From assembly GCA_016802295.1 (NCBI GenBank), contig JAESIW010000064.1, positions 434,001 to 498,000 of the forward strand: 64,000 nucleotides of DNA, read 5' to 3'. The number at the start of each line of letters is the position of its first letter. The stretch's first letter is position 1. Below, in pieces: positions 13,163 to 26,266 of the stretch. Below the pieces are notes generated by a model that had not been told where the DNA came from, searched no databases, and was given only the letters and a program-made list of their open reading frames with translations. Both the position numbers and the translations under genes were made by a program. Source of the DNA: Brachionus rotundiformis (taxonomy: Eukaryota; Rotifera; Eurotatoria; Ploima; Brachionidae).

Positions 13163-15374
13163 ATGAATAATTACAGTGAATTAAAAATAATCTTCAGCTC
13201 AATATTGATACTCAATATTGGATTTGGTTTGTGTGACATAATAACTGTAAGTTTGGATAATAATTAGTCTATTTAAATAATCAATTAAATCGGAATAAAT
13301 AAATTATTAATTTGATTTGATTTTTTTTTAATTTTCGTAAATTTAAATTTAAATGATTGCCGAATAAATCTTCGTTTTGGGGCAAAAGTCTAAAAATTAT
13401 GTCAATTTCTACAATATTGATTTAATTTGTAATTAAATTTTAAGAGATTTTTAAAACTTAAATGCTGGTTGGCATTTTTTCATAATGGTCATCTAAGAAT
13501 TTTAATTATTTCATAATCATCTTATATTAATAATTGATTAAGTAATATCAACAGTCGTAATATCTTTAGTTATCTAATAAAATAAAAGTGATAATTTTCT
13601 GTCTTGAATTTGTTAAATAAGTGAAAGTTTTTTGAAAAATTTTGTCATATGCTCTAAAATTTATCAAACTTAATCAATAGGAAATTAAAATGTTAAAAAA
13701 ATTAATTTTTTATTAAGTATGATTCAAATAATAAAACATTGAACACTTTTGAGTCTTTATCATCAAGCTTTGGTCCCGATCTACCAGATGACGGATTTTA
13801 TGTAAATAAAAATTTGTAAAAAATTAAGAAAAAAGGGTTAATATTTGGCAAAGGGCTACATAAATCCTGCAAATCCACTTGATGGCTGCTCAAAAATCCA
13901 AGTACCTCCAAATGTGTCATTTGTAGATGAGTCGAAATGGATTGCCTTGATTCAACGTACTCCATCGATATTTGGAAATTGTTCTTTTGACGTAAAGGTT
14001 CACAATGCTCAACAAGCCGGGTATGCTGCCGTCATAATATTCAACTCCGAATCCGACAATTTGATCAAAATGAGCTCAAGTGGACGATACAACATCAAAA
14101 TACCCTCGGTTTTTGTTGGTCATTCAGATGGATTAGAACTAAAGGAACACTACACTTACAAAAATGGAACTTATGTTAGCTTGACCAATGACTCTGATTT
14201 AAGTTATTTTCTGATACCTTTTGTATCGGTTATTTGTGTCTGCTTTCTGACTGCAGTATGCATTTTTGTAAGTCTTGGTCAAATATTTTCTAATTGGCAA
14301 ATTTTAGATTAACTTTTCCATATTTAGAGTATCAAATTAATACTTCATTGTAAAAAGATTCGAAAGAATCGGTTCCCAAAATCAGCACTTAAAAAAATCC
14401 CCACCAAAAAGTACCAAAAGACGGACAGATATGACACGTGTCCCATTTGTCTAAACGAATATGAAGAAGGTGTAAAAATTAGAATTTTGCCTTGCGAACA
14501 TGGTAAACTGGCAAAGAATATTAATTCAATTTTTTAGATTTATTTATTTTTTTGTAATAAAGCCTATCATATTGAATGTATTGATAAATGGTTGCTTAGA
14601 AATAATCGCTTGTGTCCGGTGTGTAAACGAAAAGTGCTACCCGGTGATTCGGAGTCGGAAAACGAGGATAGTTCGACTACATCTTCAACTAATCCAGAAA
14701 CTCAGCCCCTTCTGGTAGAGAACGAACCAAATAATCAAGATGAAAACGAATCCACAGCCTTGCTAGGTCAAAATAACCACGATGATAGCTCAAGTGTATT
14801 AACAACCAGCACCAATTTAAACAATTTTACTTTAGGTTCTAATCAAAATAACAATGAAATTAGCAGCTTAAACAATCATATGACAAGAAGTATGACTAGT
14901 CAAATAAGAATTGACACTGGTCAAGCTGTACAAACTAAAGACCAAGCTACTTCCGCATCACGTTACGGAAGCATTTCGTCAATAAACATAGCTGAAAATG
15001 CCAATCAAACTCACCAAGACAGTAATCAACACACAAAAGAAAAGCAAACACCGGACTATTACAGTGTTCCTAGTGAATCAGCCTTGGAAGAGAGCACTGA
15101 AGCTTGTAACTCCGATTCAATGTTAAAAATGAAGGTAAGGAGTTCGAAAAAAGTAGCCAATTGTGATGAAACTAGAGAAGTGAGGATTAAAAAAAAGAAA
15201 TCAAAAGTCAAGCCGATTACCGATGTGAATGTGAGCCAGATTGCAGCGAGTTTGGAAAAAGAAAATAGTCGTAAGGAAGATGCAAGTGATGAAAAAGATT
15301 CCGATAGTGAAAAATTTCAATCGGTGAACGAAAATGAGCCTATGATAGTCAAAAGTGATAATGAATTAGTTTAA
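13163..15374 (+). CDS. PA-TM-RING E3 ubiquitin ligase, RNF13/RNF167-like (5 exons, 522 aa)
   Basis: A membrane E3 ligase of endosomes/lysosomes by family. Exons: 13163-13246, 13718-13801, 13854-14267, 14328-14502, 14563-15374; the frame is intact. Domains in order: N-terminal signal peptide (hydrophobic, residues 8-25); protease-associated domain (GCSKI, then CSFDVKVHNAQQAGYAAVII and IPSVFVG); one membrane segment (YFLIPFVSVICVCFLTAV) ending exon 3; a basic juxtamembrane stretch; and a RING-H2 finger split by intron 4 (CPICL, CEHAYHIEC, CPVCKRKV), giving the C3H2C3 ligand order. The remaining 220 or so residues are an acidic, Ser/Asn-rich tail beginning GDSESENEDSS, as in RNF13, but longer and ending with a lysine-rich patch. 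Intron 1 (471 bases) is the longest. Confidence 0.92.
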
Positions 15375-18300
15375 CCTTATTAAAACGAGATAAAATTATT
15401 TTATTCTATTGCTTGTCTTTGAATTTAATGTAATATTTAGATTTTTAATTTTTTTTTAGCTAATTTCATTGTTATTCATTAAAAACTTAATTTTTTTACA
15501 TTATTCATTATATCTTTTTTTTTTAAAGTTTTTCCAATGTTATTTATAATGTACAATATGGGCTCTATTTCTTAACAAAGCATCATCTTACGAATAAACT
15601 CTTGAAAATTAATTTTTAAGTTTATGTTCAAAATTTATATCTAATAAAATTTTCAATAAGTCCTTTTTTAATATATATTTTATATTTGAACTAATTTAGG
15701 ATACATAAACCGCTAAGAATGCTTTTGTTGTAGCATCAACGAACAAGTTATTTTAATTTTTTTCAATTTTACATTTTAGATGAAATTTTTTTTAATCAAT
15801 TATTAGTAAATAAATATAACAGTAAAATTATTAAAAAATATCAAATTAGTTTCTGTAATAAAAGAAAATTCTCTTTGGAAGCATCTGTTTTTGTTATTTT
15901 TGCTTATTATTTTATATTTCCTTAATTAAAAACAAACTGCGACATAAACATTGTATCTGAATGTTTTATGGTAACTCGGTTCGGAGACGTTTATTACATT
16001 TTCCAATTGATTGACAGGGAAAGTGTTTGATAGAATAAAAATTATAGAAAATAAAAATAAGCTTTAAAAATTGATATTTCTAAATACCTCTATATTAAAC
16101 ATTTCATCATTCTAATTAAATACTAATCTAATAATAACAATTAATCAACTAATAGTTGTCTTTAAATATTTGACTGTAATCAAAATATTAAATATTTAAC
16201 TGTAGGCAAAATTAATTTCTTATTCTTTTCAGATCCAAATCGGCAATTCTATGTTTAGAATAAATATAAACCTCTTAAATTCGTTTTTAATTATTTATGG
16301 TTTTTATATTTAGCTACTTATTTTATTCAAGTGTGATGATATTATAAATTTATTATAATTCACAGCCTAAAATATTTTTCCAGTTGTGAAGAATATTTAT
16401 TTCCAAATAAATATTACATAATTTCCCATTTATTTTCGCAAAAAATTACTTTTTAAAAATATTTATCAAGTTTATATAAACTTAAGGTTCAATTCAACTC
16501 TTCCTCTTAGCCTATTAAATATAAAATAAATTAATCAAACAGTTTAAATTTCTTTAACAGACTGTCTCTTGCTGCGGAAATTGTATACTAATGTTTGTTT
16601 TTTCTATAGGTGTGAAATTCAGGAACTTAGTGAAGCGTAGCCAAAATATTTTGAAGTAAATGTAAAGATCATGACTTAATCCTCCCTAATATAAAACTGA
16701 ATACCACAAAGATTTGTTTTTATTCTAAATTATTAATTTATTATTGATTAATTTTATAAAACAAAAAAAATGGCGAAATATCGGAATAAAGTTAAAGAGA
16801 AAGCAGAATATTAATTAAAATAATTTTAAGTTAATTAATCAAAAACAAAGTACTTTCAAATCTAATCTTTACAACTTTTACTGATGGCAAGTATGCTTTT
16901 TAACTAACTAATAAAGTATTTATTAAATAAAATTCATAATAATAAAAAATAATGGTATAATAAAATTACGTTGATATTAATTTTTAACAATTTAATTATA
17001 TGTTTTTCTTTCAAAAAGGAGTTTAGAAACTTTATTTACTTTGTAAAATTAAATTTTATTAATTATTGAGATTAAATTGAGATAAAAATTTTGGTTGCAA
17101 TCTAATTTTGTAATCAATTAGTTCCAGAATTGTCATTTGAATTAAGATTAATTGAGCATTCAAAAAAGCAATGAATTAGTAATATTTGACTGCATAAATG
17201 TAGCAATATTTATATCTTATTTTTTACATTTAACATTTTGCCAAATTGAGACAATTAGTAATTTTTAAATTTCATGCTTAGTTGTAAATTTTAAACCTAA
17301 ATATTAAACAAATTTTTGTGAGCAAAGGAATTTAGCCTAATTTTGACTTACAATCATTTATAATTTTAATTTTTTCTCAAAGAATTTACCTTTTTCTGAT
17401 TAAAAATCGTTCGATTTAGAATAGGTTATAAAAAAATGCTGTGAAAAATATTTTTAAAATAAAAAAAAATTCCATAAATTACAGACTCGAAACACAATAC
17501 ATCAAGTAAAGTCTAATCAACTAAATGATTTGTTATAAATGATATTTTTTAAAATATAATAGGATAATTAAAAATCAATATTTTAGTTTCTACAGTTAAT
17601 TCAAAAATTCTAAAACATAAAATTTATCTGGCCAGTGTTCAGATCCCGATAAATGATGCTCAGAGACATATTTTCTTGACACTAATCTCGTAACCAAATT
17701 TTTCATTTATAACATGTTACATAATAATGATCTATGATATATAATTAGTTTTTTTTCAAATAAATAAAATAAAATTCAACACTTTTTAAGGCTTTATTTA
17801 TCGCATATTTAAGAGCTTTTTAATAGATTAAATTAATTTTTAATTTTGATTATAAAGCTGTAATTGCTGGCAAAGAGCGTACACACGACGCCATCTCTAC
17901 CATTAGGGATCAGTTATGCAAATCTGGTTTTGTAAAACAATAGCAAATTCTTGCATATAATTATAAACTGAGCACCCAACATTCTCTTACTCTTAAGTCA
18001 TACATATCTCGTAATAAAAAAAAACTAAGACTAAACATAAAATTCTTCTTATATTCAATAATTATAATAAAATATTATTTGAAATTTGAATTTTTAAGTT
18101 AGAAATTTGATCAGTTTTATTCGATCTATTAATATAATAATTTACGTTCAAGTTATTTATTCGTTTGATTTGTTTCTCAATTGGGAGAGATTTAGAATAG
18201 CCTGTGATCAGAAATTGGTTGTGACCTAGGTAAGAAGAGAAAAGCTTGTCTTGATTTCAAGATCAGCGTCTAAGAATTTTTTTTAGCTTCTTAGTGAGTA

Positions 18301-18599
18301 GTTTTTTTAAAATAATTTTAATAAAAACATTCTTTAAATTCAAACCATAATTATAATATATTACGAGATGCTAGACAATATGATTTTTAATGATGAAAGT
18401 TACCGGTGTTTGTTTTTTGAAAGATAGTTTACTTCAAATAGGTCATTTTTGTTCATGATCAATTAAAATTAGAATCATAATTTTTTTAATATTTAAATTA
18501 AATTTAGAGACTTAAAAAATTTGCTTTGCTATCTTTTAATTAGAAAAATAAAGAGCAAACTTTTTTTTCAAAATTTGCCAACAAGACGACTTGTATAAA
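15375..18599. other. Intergenic, AT-rich, no gene seen
   Basis: 3.2 kb with no supported gene. A short readable patch at about 17,854-17,943 ends in TAG and is less AT-rich than its flanks; it is too short to call (see findings). An AATAAA at about 15,594 could serve the upstream RING gene. Confidence 0.55.
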
Positions 18600-21500
18600 A
18601 TGATAGCAAATGAATCAGAAGAGTTAGAAGAAAAGAAAAGAATGTACATCTCAAAGCAACAAGTAAATTTATTTTTTTAATTTTAGTTTTAATAAAATTT
18701 TAATTATGTCAAAAAATCGTAAAATCCGTCAATTTTTTAAACAGTTTTTATTTAATTAAATTTTCTTTCTAGAAAAAATGCTATAGCTTAGGGTATACTT
18801 GGAACACAAAACTGAAACCTAACACAAGAAGCATCAAATTAATTTTTTCTCTTGTAAACGTAAAGGTTTTCAATTTCTCCAAGATGATAATTAAAATTTT
18901 AAAACCGATAATTTAAAATCAATAACTAATCTCTAATTTTAATAATAACAGGCTCTTTTAGTATAATTAGAAATAAATTTAACTTAAAGATTAAAAAAAT
19001 AAAATAATTAAATAATTAAATGAATTTTAAGGAAGTGTCATCTTCAGGACCCTCTAGTGGTGATGATGAAAATGAGGACATGGATGAATTACAAAATTTA
19101 AGCGTTGCTCAACAAAACATTAATGTCTATCAAAACAATTATCTGACCAAAAAATCAAAGGTATTTGGTAAAAATTAAATTAAGAGAAAAAATTTAATTA
19201 TGTTTGTTAAGAAACGTGTGGTTGAGTTATTAGAAAGTTATCGGGATACAAACGCGGTTATTTCGAAGCCGAAAAATCACGAGGGAGTTCTTTTGAAGCG
19301 TAGAAATTGGCCCATGAAAGGTTGGCACAAGCGTTATTTCATTCTTGCAGATGGTATTCTGACTTATGGAAAATCTAAAACTGATGTAAAATTTAATATT
19401 TGTTTTTAAACATGTAGAATCTTAAAAATCATATTAAATAATATAAACTCTGAGAGGTTAATTTATAAAATCGACTTTTTCGCTGAAAATTTTTGTCTTA
19501 TTTTTGTTATTTTCTTTTTCTTAATGAAAAATTTTAAAGGTGTCTATTTTTTTTGCTTTAAGTATTTTAATTAAACAGGTGTAAATTTTATTGGAGAAAA
19601 TTTTTTTTAAATGAAAAAAAAAAAAATTTAAGATAATTAAAATTTAAGCTGACCAAAAATAAGGATAAACAGCATGGAGTTCTAAACACGTACATGTCAA
19701 TTGTCTCTTACATAGCAAGCAAACGAAGAATCCTTATTGACTCGAGTACCAACTCGAGTGCTGTTGTGTGCCAATTAAAAGTATTTTAGAATCATGAACC
19801 AAACTTCTTATTAATTAACTTTATATCCTCAAGGCTAAAACTCAAACTGAATTTGATACATGGTTGGAAATTTTGAGACAGCATAGACTTTACTACCAAT
19901 ACAAGCTTGTTCAGAATAATAATCGAAATAGCAGCTATCTGGCCTCTAATCCTAATCAGTTAACTCCCTTAAATAGCCGTAAATCAGATGTATCTCTAAG
20001 TAACATGAAAATAAATCAAAGTTCATCAAATTTGATTAATTTTTCTAAAAACCAAACGTAAATTGTGTTTTTTTCTTCTCATTATTTTGTTCAATATCTA
20101 TTTTAAGATCTGAGGATTTGGCAAAACGCAATTTGCAGATAAATTTAAAAATTGATAACGAATTTAAAAATAAGCAAAAAAGCTTTCCTGTTATTGATGA
20201 CCATCAATTGGATAATAGCTTTAAACAAGTTGAAGAAAACATGATGAATTTATCAAAAGTCCTAGGCTCTTTATATTTGTGCACTTTATCCTCATCTGGA
20301 ACCCCACTAAATTCGTCCAGCACCCAAATAAGCAATTTAACTGGACAGACAAACTCCTTTGTTCCCCACCATCAACCCCAACAGTCTTCAGTTGTAATCA
20401 TTTGATTTTTTTCAGGTCTTTTAACTATTTCTAAACTCAATTTTTTGCCAAGAGCGCGGACTTTGTTCAAATGATGAACGCTAATCCCAAAATTCACTCA
20501 AGTAAATCAAATCCAAATTTGGTAAACAATGAAAATGGTCTGTCAGTCCCAAATACAAACAGTAATAGATTGAATACCATTACCCCCAATCCCAGTACCA
20601 TTTCAAATTTAGCCATGGTTTTGACTGTTCCACCATCAATAAGCATAAATTCAACAGGCACAATTTTACAATCATCTAATTCGATTTCAAGTGATGAAAA
20701 TGGGTTTAGGAAAAATTTTTACCAAGATGCTAAATCAAGTGAGTTTCGCCATATCAATCACTTAAATAATTATTCTAATTTTTTAAAAATTAGTTCATGA
20801 CCAATTGCTCTTTATATATCAGCAATTACTTTTCAAAAAACAGCAAATGTTGACAAATAATTCTAATGTAAAATTACATGAATTTTTTTTTAATTTTTGT
20901 AAATTTAAAAAATAAAGATGAACAAGTCATCATTAAGATCGCAACGATCCGAGTCAATGATTTCAACAGTGTCTCTTCACGACTCTCAGCAGTTTTATGA
21001 TGCCATTGAATATCTTACTTCTGACAGTGAGTCAGATGACGACTCGGACCAAGAAAGCGACCAAGAAGCAACAGAAATTACCAAAACAGATCATCCAATT
21101 GTACCAGGTTGGTAGCATTTTAACACACTTTTAACTAATATGTCACTGTTTACTTATTTCTTTTCATATAAACAAAATTTTTTTCCTAGTTGATTTAAAT
21201 CAAGATGCTTTGAATGATCAAAGTGAAGGTATTTGAAAATTAGCATGTTTTTTTTTTAAATATGAGCTTATTTTAAGGGTTGTTAATAATTATTTTATGG
21301 TGCCAAGACTTATTTGAATTAGGGTTCAAATTAGATTTAGGAAGAACTTTTCTAGTTTAAGAACTTAATTTTATCAAGCTTTTTAATAAATGTCATTAAT
21401 TATATAATTATATGTATAATAAATGAAACTGATTATTATTTTAATCAAAACTTAATTGAGATTAGAAAAAATCACATACAAGTCTTTTTTTAAATGATAA

Positions 21501-23142
21501 AACTATACTTATAAAATTTCAAAAATGCTTAAATTTGAAAATCAAATATAAATAATAATTTATTATTAAACTTAATTTAAAAATTAATCATTAAATTTCA
21601 CATGTTTAGTGTTTAAAATTAACAGCCCTGAATTTTGATCGAATCAATTTGTATTATATATTTTATGTCCTTAAACCATAAGTTGATTATTGCTTGGTGC
21701 ATCTGAGGAATGCTAATTTTGATTAGATAATTGTTTTTATTAATATTGAGATAAGAAAATTAAATTTTGTTTTTTTTTTTTTTGAAAACTTAGAAGAGCT
21801 TCAGACCCAAAAAATTATGACAAGACGACGTAAACTCCCAGCAATGGCTCCTGATACGTCCAATGTCAGTGTTTGGGGCATACTAAGAAAAGCCATTGGC
21901 AAAGATCTTTCCAAAATATCACTTCCAGTCATTCTAAATGAACCATTGAGTATCCTCCAGGTAAAATATATTAATTTGGAGCTATTCACAAAATTTAAGT
22001 AATTTATCAGAGATTGTCTGAAGAGCTTGAGTACAGTGATCTATTGGACACAGCTAGCAGTCTTTCAGACCCGTATGACAGAATGGTTTACATGGCAGCT
22101 TTTGTCATATCAGGTTATTCTTCATCTTATTACCGCAATGGCGCTAAAAACTTCAATCCCGTCCTTGGGGAGACTTTCGAGTTAATAAGACCTGATAAGG
22201 GCTGGAAATATATTGCCGAACAAGTTAGTCATCATCCACCGATTTCTTCATGCAACTGCCAGTCAAAAAATTTTACCCATGAACAGGTTTTTCATGCTAA
22301 AATAAAGTTCTGGGGTAAATCGATGGAAGTTCATCCAGAAGGATATACCAGAGTTACTTTACCAAAGTAATAATTTTACTTGGAAAATTAATCCCTAACA
22401 AATAAATAAATTTTTTGCAGATTTAATGAATTTTATCAATGGAATAAAATTGTCATGTATGTTCATAATGTGATGGGTGCATCGCGAAGAATTGAACAGT
22501 ATGGTGAAATAACGATCAGGTGCACGAACGGGGTTTCATGTACAATTACTTTTCCCAAAGTAAATTTAACATTTTTTCTCTATCCGTTGTTTAAAATAGT
22601 TTATTTAATTCGATTTTTTATAGTCAAGTAATTCGAGTCAAAAGAACGAATTTTATGGCGAAGTTTTTGAAGATAATATTGTGAAGCGGAAAATATTTGG
22701 TCAATGGCATGAGTCATTTTTGTGCGGGATGGACAATACGGCCAAGACAATTTGGAGAATGGGTGCGATGCCCGAAGATTTTAATCTGTATTATGGATTT
22801 ACTCGTTTTGCCATGGAGTTAAACGAAATCACAGAGGATATTAAAGAAGAACTGCCACCGACTGACACCCGGTACAGGCCAGACCAGAGATATCTTGAAA
22901 ACGGTGACGTTGAGGGAGCAGAATGTGAAAAACATCGAATCGAGGAAAAACAGCGCACTAGACGCAAAGAAATGGAAACAAGAGGCGAAAGCCATCAACC
23001 TCTGTGGTTCAGATTGAGCAAAGACAGTCTTAAGACAACTACCAATGAAGAAAAAGAATGGATTTTCAATGAGCAATACTGGACAAAACGCGAAAATCAA
23101 GGTTTTAAAACCATGAAGCAAACTTTTCCCAACCTCTGGTAG
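18600..23142 (+). CDS. Oxysterol-binding protein-related protein, OSBPL3/6/7 type (about 14 exons, about 910 aa)
   Basis: ORPs move or sense sterols and phosphoinositides at ER-membrane contacts. Proposed exons: 18600-18662, 19032-19160, 19212-19385, 19649-19780, 19834-20057, 20108-20393, 20453-20738, 20823-20867, 20918-21107, 21190-21228, 21794-21960, 22011-22366, 22421-22559, 22624-23142. An N-terminal PH domain lies at about residues 80-185 (LLKRRNWPMKGWHKRYF through the invariant Trp of FDTWLEIL). A low-complexity linker follows, with the FFAT-like motif QFYDAIE, which would bind VAP proteins on the ER. The sterol-binding domain carries the signature EQVSHHPP, with NPVLGETFE before it and PPTDTRYRPDQR near the end. 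Order and length match OSBPL3/6/7 (about 890 residues). The junction between exons 7 and 8 does not keep frame as drawn: the obvious donor at 20739 is phase 1, while the following exons need phase 0. A phase-0 GTAAAC inside exon 7 is an alternative. Confidence 0.88.
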
Positions 23143-23661
23143 TTATGTCCCTATTACCAATAATATTTAGCCATTTGTAGAAAAAATTTTGAAATAATTT
23201 TGTAAATAAGCCTATTTTTAATCAAATCGAGTGTAAAAGCCGGATGATCCTTTGTGAGTCAATGATTGCAAAAACATCTTTAGAACCAACCTTCCCAGGG
23301 TTATTAGTGAAATTTCTAATTTGGCTGAAGGGAAAAAAAATTAAATTTTCCTTTGAGCTATTTTAAAATATGCGAAATTATTATTTTGGTATTGTTAAAT
23401 TATTCATTTGAAATAAAATAAATTAAAATTATCTTATTTAAAAATATCTAAAGCAAATGAGTTTTATTTGTTATCTAAAAAAATGAAATCTAATAGAAAA
23501 TATGTATTTCAAATAAAAATTATCATTTATTTTCTTAAATTAAATAAAATCATAATTCAACAACCAACTTTATATTCTATTCAGTGAGAACCCTTTGATA
23601 GGGTTCAAGTTTAATTCAATTTTAATTTTCAAAAATATCAATTAATTTAAATAAATTTTAG
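23143..23661. other. Intergenic between ORP and sorting nexin
   Basis: 520 bases. The first part (about 23,220-23,310) is less AT-rich and is probably ORP 3' untranslated sequence. An AATAAA-like string lies near 23,413. No other feature seen. Confidence 0.5.
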
Positions 23662-26266
23662 ATGCTTTATTTTAACGAAAAGTCATTAGGATTTAAAATA
23701 AAGTTTATTCTAGTGGCTGATTTGGCACTTTTGTTATTGACTTATTTTTTTGTAAATAATTATAAAATTTTTTCAATTTTAATTACATCAATTTTGTTTG
23801 GTAACCTCAGCTACACATTTTTTAATTCGTTTGTACACTTGATCAACTTAAAACAGTCAAATAATTCCACAAAATTGAGCATATTTCAGCAAAATTTGTA
23901 CAATTTTTTATTCAAAAATGAACAAATTTACCAAATACTTACCAAATTATTCAAATACAAATTAAATAATCAGGAAAAATTTGATGCTTTTGAGACCTCG
24001 GACAGAAATTTATCAGAAAGCAAAAATTATGAAAAATTAATAAATCAATTGAATTCTTTTGTGGATAAGATATCTGAAAACTTCGTAGAAACATGGTATT
24101 TTGCCAACATTAGCAATCATAGTCAATTTATTACAGAATCCAAGCTACAACTTCAGCTCATTCTAAAAGACTTAATAGACCGCTTTATCAAAATAAACAA
24201 AATAGATCTTTTTTCAAAAGTGATGCTTATTTCGAACAAAAATTATATCAATTTTAGCTTAAATTGTGTGTTATCCAATATTGATATTCCAAGAGAAAGA
24301 CTGCATCCGGCGGTAAGAAATTTGGCAGAATCGGAAAAAATTTTTATTAAAAAATTTGTGCTCTTGATCTTGAGGAAATCAGGAAATATCTTAGATGTTA
24401 ATAATCAATTTCTGGAAGAATTTTTAATGCAGTTGATTGGAAAAAATTGCGTTCAAAGTTTTATTGACCTAATTAGTAGTCCGGAATTTCTTTACTTTGC
24501 CTTATGTTGTGCCCTAGACAACGAAAAAACGTTTGCCGCTAGATCAGACATCATAAAACAAGCTCAGGAAATATTCTACTCTGAATCAGATGATGATTTT
24601 GAGCCCATTGACTTAGATAACTCGAAATCTGAACTTGAAATTGAACAACAAAAAGATGTCCAAAAATCAGAATTATCTATGTTCAATCCAATATATGGTG
24701 TTGAAAATTTAGGCTCTGATTTGTTTCTGGAAATATTTAATATTGGAATCATTGGTTCTGAAATTAGCAAAGAATTGAAAACTGGTAAAGAGTTTACCAA
24801 CTATTTAATTAAGGTAAAGCAAAGGCATCTTTTTTTTTAAATATTAATTTTGTTGTCAAGTTTGACTATAAATTCTCGTCTTCATCTTCGGACTTGGTCA
24901 AGGATTCGGCAAGTGAAAACTCAGAAATTAAGACCAAACAAATTAAAAGAAGATTTAAAGAGTTTGTGTCGCTGCAAAAAAATCTAGATGAACAATTTCA
25001 TTTGAAGAATTTCAAGGGTCCATCTAAGTTTAACTCTCCCATTGGTAATATGGAGTCTGAAATTGTCGAAAAAAGGCGTAAAAAGCTAAACAATTATCTA
25101 AATGTAAGATTTAATGTTTGTTTTTAGTTTTAATTATTTTCGTCATTATTTAGAGCTTAATATGTTTGACTGAAATCTGTCAGTCAAGAGACTTTATAAA
25201 CTTTCTAGGATTCAACTCTAATAATGAGCATATAAAAGAAAATCAAAATTCAGTAAATATTATTAATTTTTTAAATACAAAGATAAAATTTTTTATTTAA
25301 GTCTATTTTCAAATCTGTCAGCGAAACTTTTTTTGATCGAAATTCTTCAAAAGCTGATCCGATTGTAAATTTTGCAAATATTTTACCAAATTCTTTTGAA
25401 TATACCAAAGAAGTACAAAATTTCAAAAAAAAAATTTATCTAAATTTTTGTACCTAGGAGAGCTTTATGAAATTTAGAAGTCAATTAACTTTATTGTTAA
25501 AAGAAGCAAAGCTATCATTTGATAAAAGTTTTAACAATGGTAATTTTTCATTCTTTTACAGAAACGAGATATAAACATTTTTCGAAAGAAAATTTCAACG
25601 AAACCAAAATAAATGGTACAAATTTCAGTAAGAATTTACTTGAAATTGTAAACAAAATTTTGATAACATCTTCATCAATGACCAATTTGCCTACCCAGTT
25701 CTGGTTTAATCACAAAAACATCTATAGACTATTAGAATGTACGATATGTGAATTTTATTCCGAAAGGTATATAATTTGTAAAATAATTTATCTGTCTAAG
25801 AATTTTGATAAAAAGATTTTTTGAGGATCAATTAAACAAATTGCTATCGAACGAAAACTTGACTAGATATTTTCAAAATTTGGAGAGTTCTCTTTTTAGT
25901 AAGGAAAAGCAAGCTAGATTTGTTGACCCAGATTATCAAACGCTTTTAAAAAATTTATTACAAGAAAAAATGCCAGGTAATTCCAATAAAAGAGCTTTGA
26001 GATTTGCTTTGATAAAACCAAAATTAGCTAAAAACTGTATGCCAAGACCAGCAACAAAGAAAATTATAAGTAATGAATACTTGCTGCGAGATCTAACATG
26101 TGTAGTGAGCCCACCACCGCCACCGCCATCTATTTCATTAAATATATCTAAAGCAGCTTTTAAGCCTGTGATTGACTTAATGTTACCAAATGGTAACTTA
26201 TTCCAGTTCGGAATCACTAAGTTAGAAAAAAAGGCATCTTCAGCTGTCAAATTATTTCTAGTTTGA
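23662..26266 (+). CDS. Sorting nexin with PXA, PX and nexin-C regions, SNX19-like (7 exons); C-terminus doubtful
   Basis: Endosomal/ER phosphoinositide-binding sorting nexin by family. Exons: 23662-24813, 24861-25103, 25154-25252, 25302-25412, 25458-25539, 25562-25766, 25816-26266; the frame is intact (780 aa). Seen: two N-terminal hydrophobic segments (residues about 10-60); PXA domain at about 115-300 (ETWYFANIS, RERLHPAVRNLAESE); an acidic linker; PX region (TKQIKRRFKEFVSLQKNL); and a nexin-C-like region (FWFNHKNIYRLLECTICEFYSE). No RGS domain is seen between PXA and PX, which favours SNX19 over SNX13/14/25. Intron 5 as drawn is only 22 bases. The last 95 or so residues, after QEKMP at 25,977, look foreign: the opposite strand there encodes the tail of a LINE polyprotein. 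The natural C-terminus may be truncated, or it may splice at the GTAATT donor at 25,978. Confidence 0.82.

Noticed and set aside
16605..16650. String resembling part of small-subunit rRNA (GGTGTGAAATTCAGGAAC)
   Set aside because: The match is short and the flanks are unlike rRNA; chance similarity.
20394..20415. Possible 22-base intron in the ORP gene (GTAATC...TTTCAG)
   Set aside because: Using it leads to a stop two codons later; the acceptor at 20,452 gives a normal 59-base intron and keeps the frame.
25936..26250. Minus-strand open frame of about 104 codons opposite the sorting nexin end
   Set aside because: Not a gene: its first part is a decayed LINE tail and the rest is antisense to the nexin exon, including a GGT/GGC run opposite a proline stretch.
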